Below, piece by piece: positions 1 to 8,777 of a DNA stretch of 64,000 nt. Each line of letters begins with the position of its first letter. The first letter of the stretch is position 1. This DNA comes from JAZSQZ01 sp045538175 (lineage in GTDB: Bacteria > Bacillota > Clostridia > Christensenellales > UBA1242), in NCBI GenBank assembly GCA_045538175.1, contig JAZSQZ010000147.1, forward strand, positions 1-64,000. Direction: 5' to 3'. Under the pieces are notes generated by a model. It saw nothing but the letters and a program-made list of their open reading frames with translations. It ran no database searches and was not told where the DNA came from. The translations under genes were made by a program, and so were the position numbers.

Positions 1-1
1 C

Positions 2-3000
2 ATTATCGAAACACCTGAACAATTCGCTTATATGATAAACACTGTAAACAGTGGTGCACATACAGGCAAGTTCTATCGCCTTGTAAAAGATATTGACCTT
101 AGTGGCAAATATTGGACACCTATCGGCACAACAGAACATCCATTTAATGGTGTATTTGATGCAAGTTATGAAGAAATAGTCGGTGGCGACCCTGTAACTA
201 AGACATATACAATTTACTATGCAATGGTAAACTCTAGGGGTAACGATAATGTTGATTATGATTATTCAGGTATCTTTGGTGTTGTATCAGGCAGTGGTAA
301 CGTATCAAATGTAACAACTCTTGGTGGAAACATTCAAGGTAAGGTTGCAGGTGGTGTTGTTGGTTATTACAGAGCAAACAACATTGTTGCAAACATTACA
401 AATGGTAACACTGTTGTTGGTTCAGTTTATGCTGGTGGTGTTGTTGGTAAAGCTTCTGGAAGCGAAGTTAAACTTACACAATCAACAAACAACGGCAATA
501 TAACCTTAAAAACAAAAGTAGATACAACAGTTTCTCCTGACAACAGTTTCTACATTGGTGGTCTTGCAGGTAGTGTTGACTATATGGCTTTTGAAGAACA
601 ATGCTTCAACTATGGTTCAATTTCTGTAACTGACGAAGTTACAAATTACAACTTATCAACTCCAATTAAAGCAAAAACTTATATCGGTGGTGTTGCAGGT
701 TATGTTGCAAAATCATCTACACAACGCACATACAACTATGGAGCAATCTCTGTTGTAAGTAATGCAGATAGATTGTATATCGGTGGTGTAACAGGTTATT
801 GTGTAAACAACTACACAGGTGGCTCTAACAAAGCTAAAATAACAGTTGATTATAAGACAATTGACTCTGTACAAGATAGTTATGCAGTTAATTCTGTTTT
901 ATACAAGGGCGACCCAATCGATGGTACAGCTATTGCAAATATTGGTGGTGTTGTTGGTTTTGCTGGTGGTGTATCATTATCAGCAAACGAAGAAAAGATT
1001 GACTTTATTTGCGAATACAATACGAACTCTATCATAAGTATTGGTGGTGTTGCAGGTTGTATTTCTGCAAAAGATGGCTCTGTTGTAGAACAAAACAGCA
1101 ACGTTGCTTCAATCGAAAGTCAAACTCCAAACACATCAACATTTAATATTATCGGTGGTGTTGTAGGTTCAATTATTGCAAAAACAAAGACAATCAACTT
1201 TGTAAATAACTACAACACAGGCGATATTATATCTTCAGCAACATCTTATCAAATCTGTGGTGGCTTAATTGGTACAACTCTTGCAGAAGTAATAAAGAGA
1301 GGTGCAGCAGTTTCGGACGACTATTGGATTTATAAGATTGGTTCATTCCCTGTTGACACAACAGACGATTATACTTCTGTAATTGTAAATATCTACTTTA
1401 ACTACAACTTAGGTACAATTTCTATTAGTGGTGTAGAAGATACTTACAACTCAAGGGGAGCAATCATTGGACTTCTTAGCGACGCTAATGTTAAGTTTAT
1501 GAAGTCGGGTGGTGGTGCAACTGATGTATACAACTATTACTTAACAGGCTCTGTTGCAAATTATGCAATGAAATATGAAGATTCAGGTTTCGTTGCTGCA
1601 GGTGCAACAACAAATTGTGTAAGTATGTTGGCAACAACAATGCACAATGAATTGTTTGATAAGTTAGATGTTGTTGGAAACTTCAATATGTGGGAAAACA
1701 AATACTACAGTTGGTTCCCAACACTTAAAAACAACCCAACCGAAGTATTGTGGGAAAATTACACAGATAATTTCTCAATCTCAGGTGGTAGTTACACAAT
1801 TTCTTCTGCTGAACAACTTGCATATCTTGCAAAAGCAGTTAACTCTGGTCTTATCTCAACAGAAGGAAAGACATACAAGCTTACAAGCACAATCAACTTA
1901 GAAAACAAATATTTCACTCCAATAGGAACTGAAGCATATCCATTTAAAGGAACTTTTGATGGAAATGGCTATGTAATTAAGAACTTAACTATTGACGGAG
2001 ACATCACAGTTTACGGACAAAGTTACTTAAGTACAACAAAGGTTGATATTGGTGAAGGAATAACAAGAACTTATGGCTCATTGTTTGGTTTTGTTCAAGA
2101 TGCAACAATTACAAACTTGGGTGTAGAAGCTCCTATTATTAAAAATGTTGGTTTTGCTGGTGGTATTGCTTATAGCGCTAAAAATTCACTTATTGAATAT
2201 TGCTACACTGATACAAACGAATTTGTAATTAGTGGTTCACCTTTTGATGTTGGAAACTTAGAAGTTGGTTACTATGCTGGTGGTATTGTTTGTTTCGCTG
2301 ATGATTGTTATCCTTTAGAAACAAATGATTACAAGGGTGGTATCTACAACTGCTATAACAACATTAAGATTACAAATAGCAATGATAACCGTGTACTTGC
2401 TGGTATTGGTATTGTCAGTCACTGCTATGTTGAAAATTGTTACAATAAAGCATCAATTTCTTGCGACGCAACATATGTCACAATTGGACCTATCGTTGCA
2501 ACAAGAAAAGTTGACGATAATACAAACTATGTAAAATACTGTTACTCAATTGGCGAAATCGCTGCTAAGAAACCTGCAGTTGTTTATACTTCAGATACAG
2601 GACTTCTTATCGACGATATAACTTATGGCGAACCTACAATTCAAAACTTAACAAATTGGGGTTGGGATATGACAAGTGTATGGACAAACGAATATACACT
2701 TAACGACTTCAACCCACTTGACAATGTTGGAACATATAATCCTTCACTTAGAGGTCTTGGACAAAATTGGAAGAGTACCGAATCAGAAAATCTTACACCT
2801 TATAAGAGTAAAGATGATGTTAAAGTTGCTGTTCAAGAGTTGTATGATAAGAATAAATTATCAGAAAAAACTGAACACGGTGTAAACTTTATACACAATT
2901 TCGTTGTAGGTGATGATACTTATACTTATTACTTAATTGAAACAGCTGAACAATTGGCACTTCTTTCAAGACAAGTAAATGATGGATTATTAACAACAAC

Positions 3001-4621
3001 AAATTCAGAATTTATCTTGGTTAACGATATTGACCTTAGTGGTAAATATTGGACACCTATTGGTAAAAATTCTAACTATGCATTCCGTGGTATCTTTAAC
3101 TTTAACGGTTATACCATTAGTGGTTTAACAATCGACTCTTCAACACTTTCATATGCTGGATTGTTCGGTTATGTTAAAGGTGGACAAATTTGCAACGGTT
3201 ATATCAACAATGCATTCGTTAGACTTGAAAGTAAAGATTCAACAGTTGACCTTTATGCAGGTACAGTTGCTGCTAACGTTTATGACACAACAATTCAAAA
3301 CATTGCTGTTACAACAACTGTTGGTGTATTCTCAAGCAAGCACGCTATTGCTGGTGGTATCGTTGGTACATTCTCAATCTTGTCTCAACACCAAGCAGGC
3401 GACCCTGACTATAGCATTTCAAACGTAGTTGTAAACAAAAATGGTCCTATTTCTTGTGGCGAATACGAAGTTCAAGTTTTAGAAAGCGTTGGTGCTTTAG
3501 CTGACGGAAAAGATGAAAGCCCAATTACTAAAGAACATATGATTATTGGTGCATTCTCAAACGGTGGCGATACATTTGCTGGTGGTATCGTTGGTAAGAT
3601 GAAAGGTATGTATACAGCAGACGCACAAGAAGCAGTATTGGAAAATGCTACAAACTATGCAGGTATTGCAAGTATAACAACTTCATCATCTTCAACAGCA
3701 TATGCTGGTGGTATTGCTGCTATGGTTTCTGAAAATACTAGAATTAGCGTATCAACAAACAGCAACGAATCATTTATCAAATCACACTCAGGTATGTATG
3801 ATAGAATCGGTGGTATTGTTGGTTACCTTTATGAAAGTACTGTAGAAAACTGCTTTAACGATGCAGCTTACTTAGAATCAACAAAGAACGGTCATACAAC
3901 TTCATACCTTGGTGGTATCATCGGTTTTGCCGAAGAACCAAAGAAGGTAAGCAATTGTATCAGCACAGGTTATACAAGAAAGAACTATAACTTGGGTGTT
4001 ACAATTTGGGGTGGTATCATTGGTTACTTTGATGCTTATAGTGACGAATTCTTTGATACACATAACGATTGGGGTGCAAGCTTATTCTTAAAAGAACTTG
4101 GATTCACAAAGTGTATCGGTAACGTTGTTAAAGCAAACGACGAAGAAAATCTTGTAATCGAAGTTGACTCTAACCTTATTATGAAAGGTACTGTTATGGA
4201 CGCTTTAAAGATTGGTAAAGACTCTCTTGAAGGTGGCCTTCCATTAACAAACTTTGGATTCAACACAGATTATTGGATGCTTGGTACAGATGGTGTTCCT
4301 GCAGAACCTAGAATCAAATCAAAAATAATTAAGATAATTACAGATGACAATTTGATTCTTGACACATTGAGCACATCATTTGTCGTTGGCGAAACTGTAA
4401 AGATTGTCCAACAATCAGGTACAGGTACAAAAGTAAGGATTGACTTAGGATATGGAGTAAATCAAGTTTCAACTAAGGTTGACCTTATAACTGATGGTTC
4501 TTCAAATTACTATACATTATCTTTACACGACATATTTATCTTTACCGGCGTTGATGGTGAAAACTATTCAGGCTACGGATTTAAAGATACAGTTATCGTA
4601 TTTGTATCATTAGCAGAATAA
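2..4621 (+). CDS. GLUG-repeat beta-helix surface protein, 5' end outside the window
   Basis: The frame is open to the left edge, and the first residues (IIETPEQFAYMINTVNSG) match a header module that recurs inside the protein, so the true start lies upstream; the ATG at 32 is internal. At least 1,539 residues. Three header modules, each about 65 residues with the pattern AEQLA...DIDLSGKYWTPIG...F.G.F...Y.I, lie at about 2-190, 1793-1998 and 2926-3139. Each is followed by many short GGVVG/GGIVG (GLUG-type) repeats, as expected of a right-handed beta-helix adhesin or filamentous-haemagglutinin-like protein. It is rich in Thr, Asn, Gly and Tyr. The last 100 residues form a separate beta-rich domain. 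No LPXTG motif or C-terminal membrane segment is visible, so the anchoring mode is unknown. It sits immediately upstream of rpoB and ends in its own terminator. Confidence 0.85.
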   Translation: MIETPEQFAYMINTVNSGAHTGKFYRLVKDIDLSGKYWTPIGTTEHPFNGVFDASYEEIVGGDPVTKTYTIYYAMVNSRGNDNVDYDYSGIFGVVSGSGNVSNVTTLGGNIQGKVAGGVVGYYRANNIVANITNGNTVVGSVYAGGVVGKASGSEVKLTQSTNNGNITLKTKVDTTVSPDNSFYIGGLAGSVDYMAFEEQCFNYGSISVTDEVTNYNLSTPIKAKTYIGGVAGYVAKSSTQRTYNYGAISVVSNADRLYIGGVTGYCVNNYTGGSNKAKITVDYKTIDSVQDSYAVNSVLYKGDPIDGTAIANIGGVVGFAGGVSLSANEEKIDFICEYNTNSIISIGGVAGCISAKDGSVVEQNSNVASIESQTPNTSTFNIIGGVVGSIIAKTKTINFVNNYNTGDIISSATSYQICGGLIGTTLAEVIKRGAAVSDDYWIYKIGSFPVDTTDDYTSVIVNIYFNYNLGTISISGVEDTYNSRGAIIGLLSDANVKFMKSGGGATDVYNYYLTGSVANYAMKYEDSGFVAAGATTNCVSMLATTMHNELFDKLDVVGNFNMWENKYYSWFPTLKNNPTEVLWENYTDNFSISGGSYTISSAEQLAYLAKAVNSGLISTEGKTYKLTSTINLENKYFTPIGTEAYPFKGTFDGNGYVIKNLTIDGDITVYGQSYLSTTKVDIGEGITRTYGSLFGFVQDATITNLGVEAPIIKNVGFAGGIAYSAKNSLIEYCYTDTNEFVISGSPFDVGNLEVGYYAGGIVCFADDCYPLETNDYKGGIYNCYNNIKITNSNDNRVLAGIGIVSHCYVENCYNKASISCDATYVTIGPIVATRKVDDNTNYVKYCYSIGEIAAKKPAVVYTSDTGLLIDDITYGEPTIQNLTNWGWDMTSVWTNEYTLNDFNPLDNVGTYNPSLRGLGQNWKSTESENLTPYKSKDDVKVAVQELYDKNKLSEKTEHGVNFIHNFVVGDDTYTYYLIETAEQLALLSRQVNDGLLTTTNSEFILVNDIDLSGKYWTPIGKNSNYAFRGIFNFNGYTISGLTIDSSTLSYAGLFGYVKGGQICNGYINNAFVRLESKDSTVDLYAGTVAANVYDTTIQNIAVTTTVGVFSSKHAIAGGIVGTFSILSQHQAGDPDYSISNVVVNKNGPISCGEYEVQVLESVGALADGKDESPITKEHMIIGAFSNGGDTFAGGIVGKMKGMYTADAQEAVLENATNYAGIASITTSSSSTAYAGGIAAMVSENTRISVSTNSNESFIKSHSGMYDRIGGIVGYLYESTVENCFNDAAYLESTKNGHTTSYLGGIIGFAEEPKKVSNCISTGYTRKNYNLGVTIWGGIIGYFDAYSDEFFDTHNDWGASLFLKELGFTKCIGNVVKANDEENLVIEVDSNLIMKGTVMDALKIGKDSLEGGLPLTNFGFNTDYWMLGTDGVPAEPRIKSKIIKIITDDNLILDTLSTSFVVGETVKIVQQSGTGTKVRIDLGYGVNQVSTKVDLITDGSSNYYTLSLHDIFIFTGVDGENYSGYGFKDTVIVFVSLAE

Positions 4622-4626
4622 AATTT

Positions 4627-4662
4627 AAAATTAAGAACCCCTAAACGGGTTCTTAATTTTTT
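4627..4662 (+). terminator. Rho-independent terminator of the GLUG surface protein gene
   Basis: A strong hairpin with stem TTAAGAACCC / GGGTTCTTAA, loop CTAAAC and a following T-run begins 6 bases after the stop codon. It separates the surface protein gene from rpoB transcription. Confidence 0.9.
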
Positions 4663-4766
4663 ATTTTTAAGTTTTTTATTTTTATATATATCGTATAAAT
4701 TTTTAAAAAAAATAAAAAAAGTGTATTAAAATAGTTGACTTTTTTAAATTTTTTTGAAAAAACCTG

Positions 4767-4795
4767 TTGACTTATTTTTTTTGTTATGTTAGAAT
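4767..4795 (+). promoter_or_regulatory. rpoB promoter
   Basis: TTGACT (4767-4772), a 17-base spacer and TAGAAT (4790-4795). Transcription would begin near 4802, about 205 bases upstream of the rpoB start. A second TTGACT at 4735 has no matching -10 at the right distance. Confidence 0.75.
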
Positions 4796-4801
4796 TCTAA
4801 T

Positions 4802-5007
4802 TGCATATTATTGATATATTGAAAAAAGTGTCTTTTTTATGACTTTTTTAGGGTGTTTTTGGGACTTTTTACTTGAATTTTCCTATCATATAGCGATATT
4901 GTGTGAAATTTTGAATTTTTGTTCAAAATGACGGGTAATTAGTTTTCGCAGGTTTTAAGCTTTTTAGGCTTTAAAACTTACATATAAATTTTTTATAAGG
5001 AGTTAAT
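4802..5007 (+). promoter_or_regulatory. rpoB 5' leader with two hairpins
   Basis: About 205 untranslated bases precede rpoB. Two inverted repeats are visible: an A/T-rich one at about 4822-4849 with a T-run in its right arm, and GTTTTAAGC / GCTTTAAAAC at 4952-4977. The ribosome binding site AAGGAG lies at 4997-5002. I do not recognise a known riboswitch or an L10/L12-type leader, and no rplJ-rplL genes lie upstream in the window. A regulatory role is inference. Confidence 0.4.
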
Positions 5008-8000
5008 ATGGGACAATCACTTCCTAATATTAAAAAAGTAAAGTATGGTAAAGTTGAAAGGTATAGTTTTGCAAAGATAAACGAACCTATTGAAATGCCA
5101 TACTTAATTTCTATTCAAAAGGATGCTTACAAAGAATTCCTAGAAAAGGGTATAGGCGAAATTTTAGAAGAGTTTTCTCCAATCACAGATTATAGTGGAA
5201 AAGCAGAAATCTATTTCACCAACTACACACTTGACCCAACTGCTAAGTATACTCGTGACGAGTGTAAGAGAAAAGGTGTTACTTACTCTGTTGCACTTAG
5301 AGCAAGAGCAAGAATGGTTAGAAAAGAAGATGGTGAAGTTATCGAACAAGATGTTTTCTTGGGCGATGTTCCACTTATGACAGAAGAAGGCTCTTTTATT
5401 TTTAACGGTATTGAAAGGGTTATCGTTTCTCAAATCGTTCGTTCTCCAAGTGTTTATTTTGATAAGGTTCAAGACAAGACAGGTGAGTACCTATTTAATG
5501 GTACTATTATTCCTACACGTGGTACTTGGATTGAAATCGACCAAAATATCAACGGAATTTTAAAAGTTGTTATCGACAGAAGCACAAAGATTACACTTGG
5601 TGTATTCTTAAAATGTTTCGGTATGACAAACGAACAAATTTTAGAAACATTTGGTCACAACCCACTTGTTAAAAATACATTGGATAAAGAAGTATCTATT
5701 ACTCAAGAAGAAGCTTTAATTGAACTCAGCAAAAAAATGAGACCTGGTGAAGTTCCATCTGCTGAAGCTACTTATAACTTTATTAACTCTTTATTCTTTA
5801 CACATCAATATTACAACCTTGCAAGAGTTGGTAGATACAAACTTAATAAGAAGTTAAGTATTGCTAACAGAATTGCAGGACAAGTTGCATTTGGTGATAT
5901 TACTATTGGCAAAACCGTTGTTGTTAAAGACGGCGAAACCATTTCAAAAGAAATCGCAACAAAAATCCAAAACGCTGGTATCAACGAAGTTTGGGTTAGA
6001 GCAAAAACTCTTAAAGGCGACTTTAAGAAAGATGGCGAAAAGTATGTAGGACACAAAATGATTGGTAACAATCGTGTTCAACTTTCCGCTGTTTTCCCAT
6101 GCGATGAAAAAGAACTTGGAATTTTAGAACAAGTCCACTATCCAACACTTATGGAATTGTTCAAACAATATAAGACAAAAGAAGAAAGAATGGAAGCTAT
6201 TGCAGAAAATGCAAAACAACTTATGAACTTCCAACTTACAATGGACGATATTATCGCATCATTTAACTATCACTTAGACCTTACAAATGGTATCGGTGAA
6301 ATTGATAACATCGACCACTTAGCAAACCGTCGTGTTGCATCTGTTGGCGAACTTATGGCAGGAGCATTTAGAAGCGGTGTAAACAAACTTGCTTCAGTAA
6401 TCCGTGAAACACTCCAAGCACAAGATTTAACAACAGTTAACCCATCATCAGTTATTAACGCAAGACCAATTAACAAAGCACTTAAAGATTTCTTAGCAAG
6501 TTCACAATTGTCACAACTTATGGACCAAGTTAACCCAATTTCAGAACTTACTCAAAAGAGAAAAATTTCTGCTGTTGGTCCTGGTGGTGTTAAGAAAGAA
6601 AGAGCAACTGCTGATGTTCGTGATATTCACTATTCACACTATGGCAGAATTTGCGTTATCGAAACTCCTGAAGGTCAAGGTATCGGTCTTATTAACTCTC
6701 TTGCTTCATTTGCAAAGATTAATGAATACGGTTTCTTACTTTCTCCACTTAAAGTCGTAGATAAAAAGAAAGGCGTTGTTACAAACGAAGTTGTTTATCT
6801 TATGGCTGACGAAGAAGAAAATGCTTGTGTTGCTCAAGCTATTGAACCTGTTGACGAACAAGGTCACTTTATAAACCCACGTATCATTTGTAGAAGAAGG
6901 GATTCTGTTTTAGAAGTTCCTGCAAGCGAAATTGATTATGTTGATGTTTCACCAAGACAACTTATCTCTGCTGCTACATCACTTGTTCCATTCCTTGCAA
7001 ACGACGATACAGCTCGTGCTCTTATGGGTTCTAACATGCAACGTCAAGCTGTTCCACTTCTTACAACTGAAGCTCCATTTGTCGGTACCGGTATTGAACA
7101 CAAAATCGCTGTTGACAGTGGTGCAATGATTCTTAATAGAAATGCAGGATATGTTGATTATGTTTCAGCAACTGAAATTCGTGTTAAGAACGACAATGGT
7201 GAAACTGATAAATATCACCTTACAAAATTTACAAAAACTAACCAAGATACTTGTATCAACCAAAAACCTGCCGTAAAGAAAGGCCAAAGGGTTGAATCAG
7301 GTGATGTTCTTGCTGATGGTTTCTCAACCAAAGACGGCGAACTTGCACTTGGTAAAAATATGACAATTGCTTATATGAACTGGGAAGGTTACAACTACGA
7401 AGATGCTATCTTAATCTCAGAAAGAATTGTTAAAGAAGATATCTTCACATCAATTACATTGAAAGTTGAAGAATTAAAATGTAGAGCAACTAAACTTGGT
7501 GACGAAGAAATTACAAGAGATATTCCAAACCTTAGTGATGATGCTCTTAAAAACTTAGACGAAAATGGTATCGTCCGTGTTGGTGCAGAAGTTAGACCTG
7601 GCGACATCTTAGTTGGTAAGGTTACACCAAAGGGCGAAACAGAACTTACTCCTGAAGAAAGATTGCTTCGTGCAATTTTCGGTGAAAAATCAAGAGAAGT
7701 TAGAGATACTTCACTTCGTGTACAACACGGACGTGGTGGTGTCGTTGTAGATGTTCAAGTATTTACAAGAAAGAACAAAGACGAACTCGAACCTGGTGTT
7801 AATATGATGGTTAAAGTCTTCGTTGCTCAAAAGAGAAAACTCTCTGTTGGTGACAAGATGGCTGGACGTCACGGTAACAAAGGTGTCGTTTCTCGTGTTC
7901 TTCCTATTGCAGATATGCCTTATATGGAAAACGGTACACCTGTTGATATCGTTTTAAACCCACTTGGTATTCCATCTCGTATGAACGTAGGACAAGTTTT

Positions 8001-8745
8001 GGAAGTACTTTTAGGTAAAGTTGCAAAAGCACTTAACTGGAAAGTTGCTGTTCCTGCATTCGACTGCGCAAACGAAAAAGATATCTTAAAATTACTTGAA
8101 GACAACGACTTGGAAAGCGATGGCAAGATGGTTCTATATGATGGTAGAACAGGCGAGCCATTCGAAAACCGTGTTACAGTCGGTGTTATGTATATGATTA
8201 AACTTGACCACATGGTTGACAGTAAGATGCACGCTCGTTCAACTGGTCCATATTCACTTGTTACACAACAACCACTCGGTGGTAAAGCTATGTTCGGTGG
8301 ACAAAGATTTGGTGAAATGGAAGTTTGGGCATTGGAAGCTTATGGTGTTTCACACTTGCTTCAAGAAATGCTTACTGTTAAGTCTGACGATGTTCAAGGT
8401 AGAAATAAAACTTACGAATCTATCGTTAAAGGTCTTCCAATTTCAGAACCTGGAATTCCAGAATCATTTAAGGTTTTAATTAAAGAATTCCAAGCATTAG
8501 GTCTTGATATTAAGATTTTAACCGAAGACAATCAAGAAGTTTCTATTTCAGAACTCTCAAGTGATGATAGTGAAACAACACCATTTATGGTTAAAAATAA
8601 AGAAGAAGTCAAAGACATTGAACTTAACATTGATGACAATGACCCAACAGATATTGTTTCAGAAGCAGAAGTTGATTCTGAATCTGTTGATGATAATATC
8701 TTTGATAACTTTGATGAAAATAGTTTATTTGATGATTTTGAATAG
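5008..8745 (+). CDS. rpoB: DNA-directed RNA polymerase subunit beta
   Basis: Beta subunit of core RNA polymerase, 1,245 residues. Recognised from the conserved rifampicin region (SQLSQLMDQVNPISELTQK, followed by KISAVGPGG), IETPEGQGIGLINSL, the GEKSREVRDTSLRVQHG segment and KLSVGDKMAGRHGNKG. The last roughly 60 residues form an acidic, low-complexity tail (Asp/Glu/Ser/Asn) beyond the conserved core. The start is set by AAGGAG 5 bases upstream of ATG. Residue 516 (codon at 6553-6555, CAA) is Gln where E. coli has His526; neighbouring changes are F514L, N518V, R529K and L533V (E. coli numbering). These suggest reduced rifampicin binding. It forms an operon with rpoC 32 bases downstream. The usual upstream partners rplK-rplA-rplJ-rplL are not next to it. 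Confidence 0.98.
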   Translation: MGQSLPNIKKVKYGKVERYSFAKINEPIEMPYLISIQKDAYKEFLEKGIGEILEEFSPITDYSGKAEIYFTNYTLDPTAKYTRDECKRKGVTYSVALRARARMVRKEDGEVIEQDVFLGDVPLMTEEGSFIFNGIERVIVSQIVRSPSVYFDKVQDKTGEYLFNGTIIPTRGTWIEIDQNINGILKVVIDRSTKITLGVFLKCFGMTNEQILETFGHNPLVKNTLDKEVSITQEEALIELSKKMRPGEVPSAEATYNFINSLFFTHQYYNLARVGRYKLNKKLSIANRIAGQVAFGDITIGKTVVVKDGETISKEIATKIQNAGINEVWVRAKTLKGDFKKDGEKYVGHKMIGNNRVQLSAVFPCDEKELGILEQVHYPTLMELFKQYKTKEERMEAIAENAKQLMNFQLTMDDIIASFNYHLDLTNGIGEIDNIDHLANRRVASVGELMAGAFRSGVNKLASVIRETLQAQDLTTVNPSSVINARPINKALKDFLASSQLSQLMDQVNPISELTQKRKISAVGPGGVKKERATADVRDIHYSHYGRICVIETPEGQGIGLINSLASFAKINEYGFLLSPLKVVDKKKGVVTNEVVYLMADEEENACVAQAIEPVDEQGHFINPRIICRRRDSVLEVPASEIDYVDVSPRQLISAATSLVPFLANDDTARALMGSNMQRQAVPLLTTEAPFVGTGIEHKIAVDSGAMILNRNAGYVDYVSATEIRVKNDNGETDKYHLTKFTKTNQDTCINQKPAVKKGQRVESGDVLADGFSTKDGELALGKNMTIAYMNWEGYNYEDAILISERIVKEDIFTSITLKVEELKCRATKLGDEEITRDIPNLSDDALKNLDENGIVRVGAEVRPGDILVGKVTPKGETELTPEERLLRAIFGEKSREVRDTSLRVQHGRGGVVVDVQVFTRKNKDELEPGVNMMVKVFVAQKRKLSVGDKMAGRHGNKGVVSRVLPIADMPYMENGTPVDIVLNPLGIPSRMNVGQVLEVLLGKVAKALNWKVAVPAFDCANEKDILKLLEDNDLESDGKMVLYDGRTGEPFENRVTVGVMYMIKLDHMVDSKMHARSTGPYSLVTQQPLGGKAMFGGQRFGEMEVWALEAYGVSHLLQEMLTVKSDDVQGRNKTYESIVKGLPISEPGIPESFKVLIKEFQALGLDIKILTEDNQEVSISELSSDDSETTPFMVKNKEEVKDIELNIDDNDPTDIVSEAEVDSESVDDNIFDNFDENSLFDDFE

Positions 8746-8777
8746 AAAGAACTTGTTCAATTTGTAAGGAGAAATAT

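Noticed and set aside
4622..5007. tRNA or other structured RNA gene in the rpoB upstream region and other gaps
   Set aside because: I found no cloverleaf-compatible arms or conserved TTCRANYC-type box in this or the other intergenic gaps; the hairpins seen are better explained as terminators or leaders.
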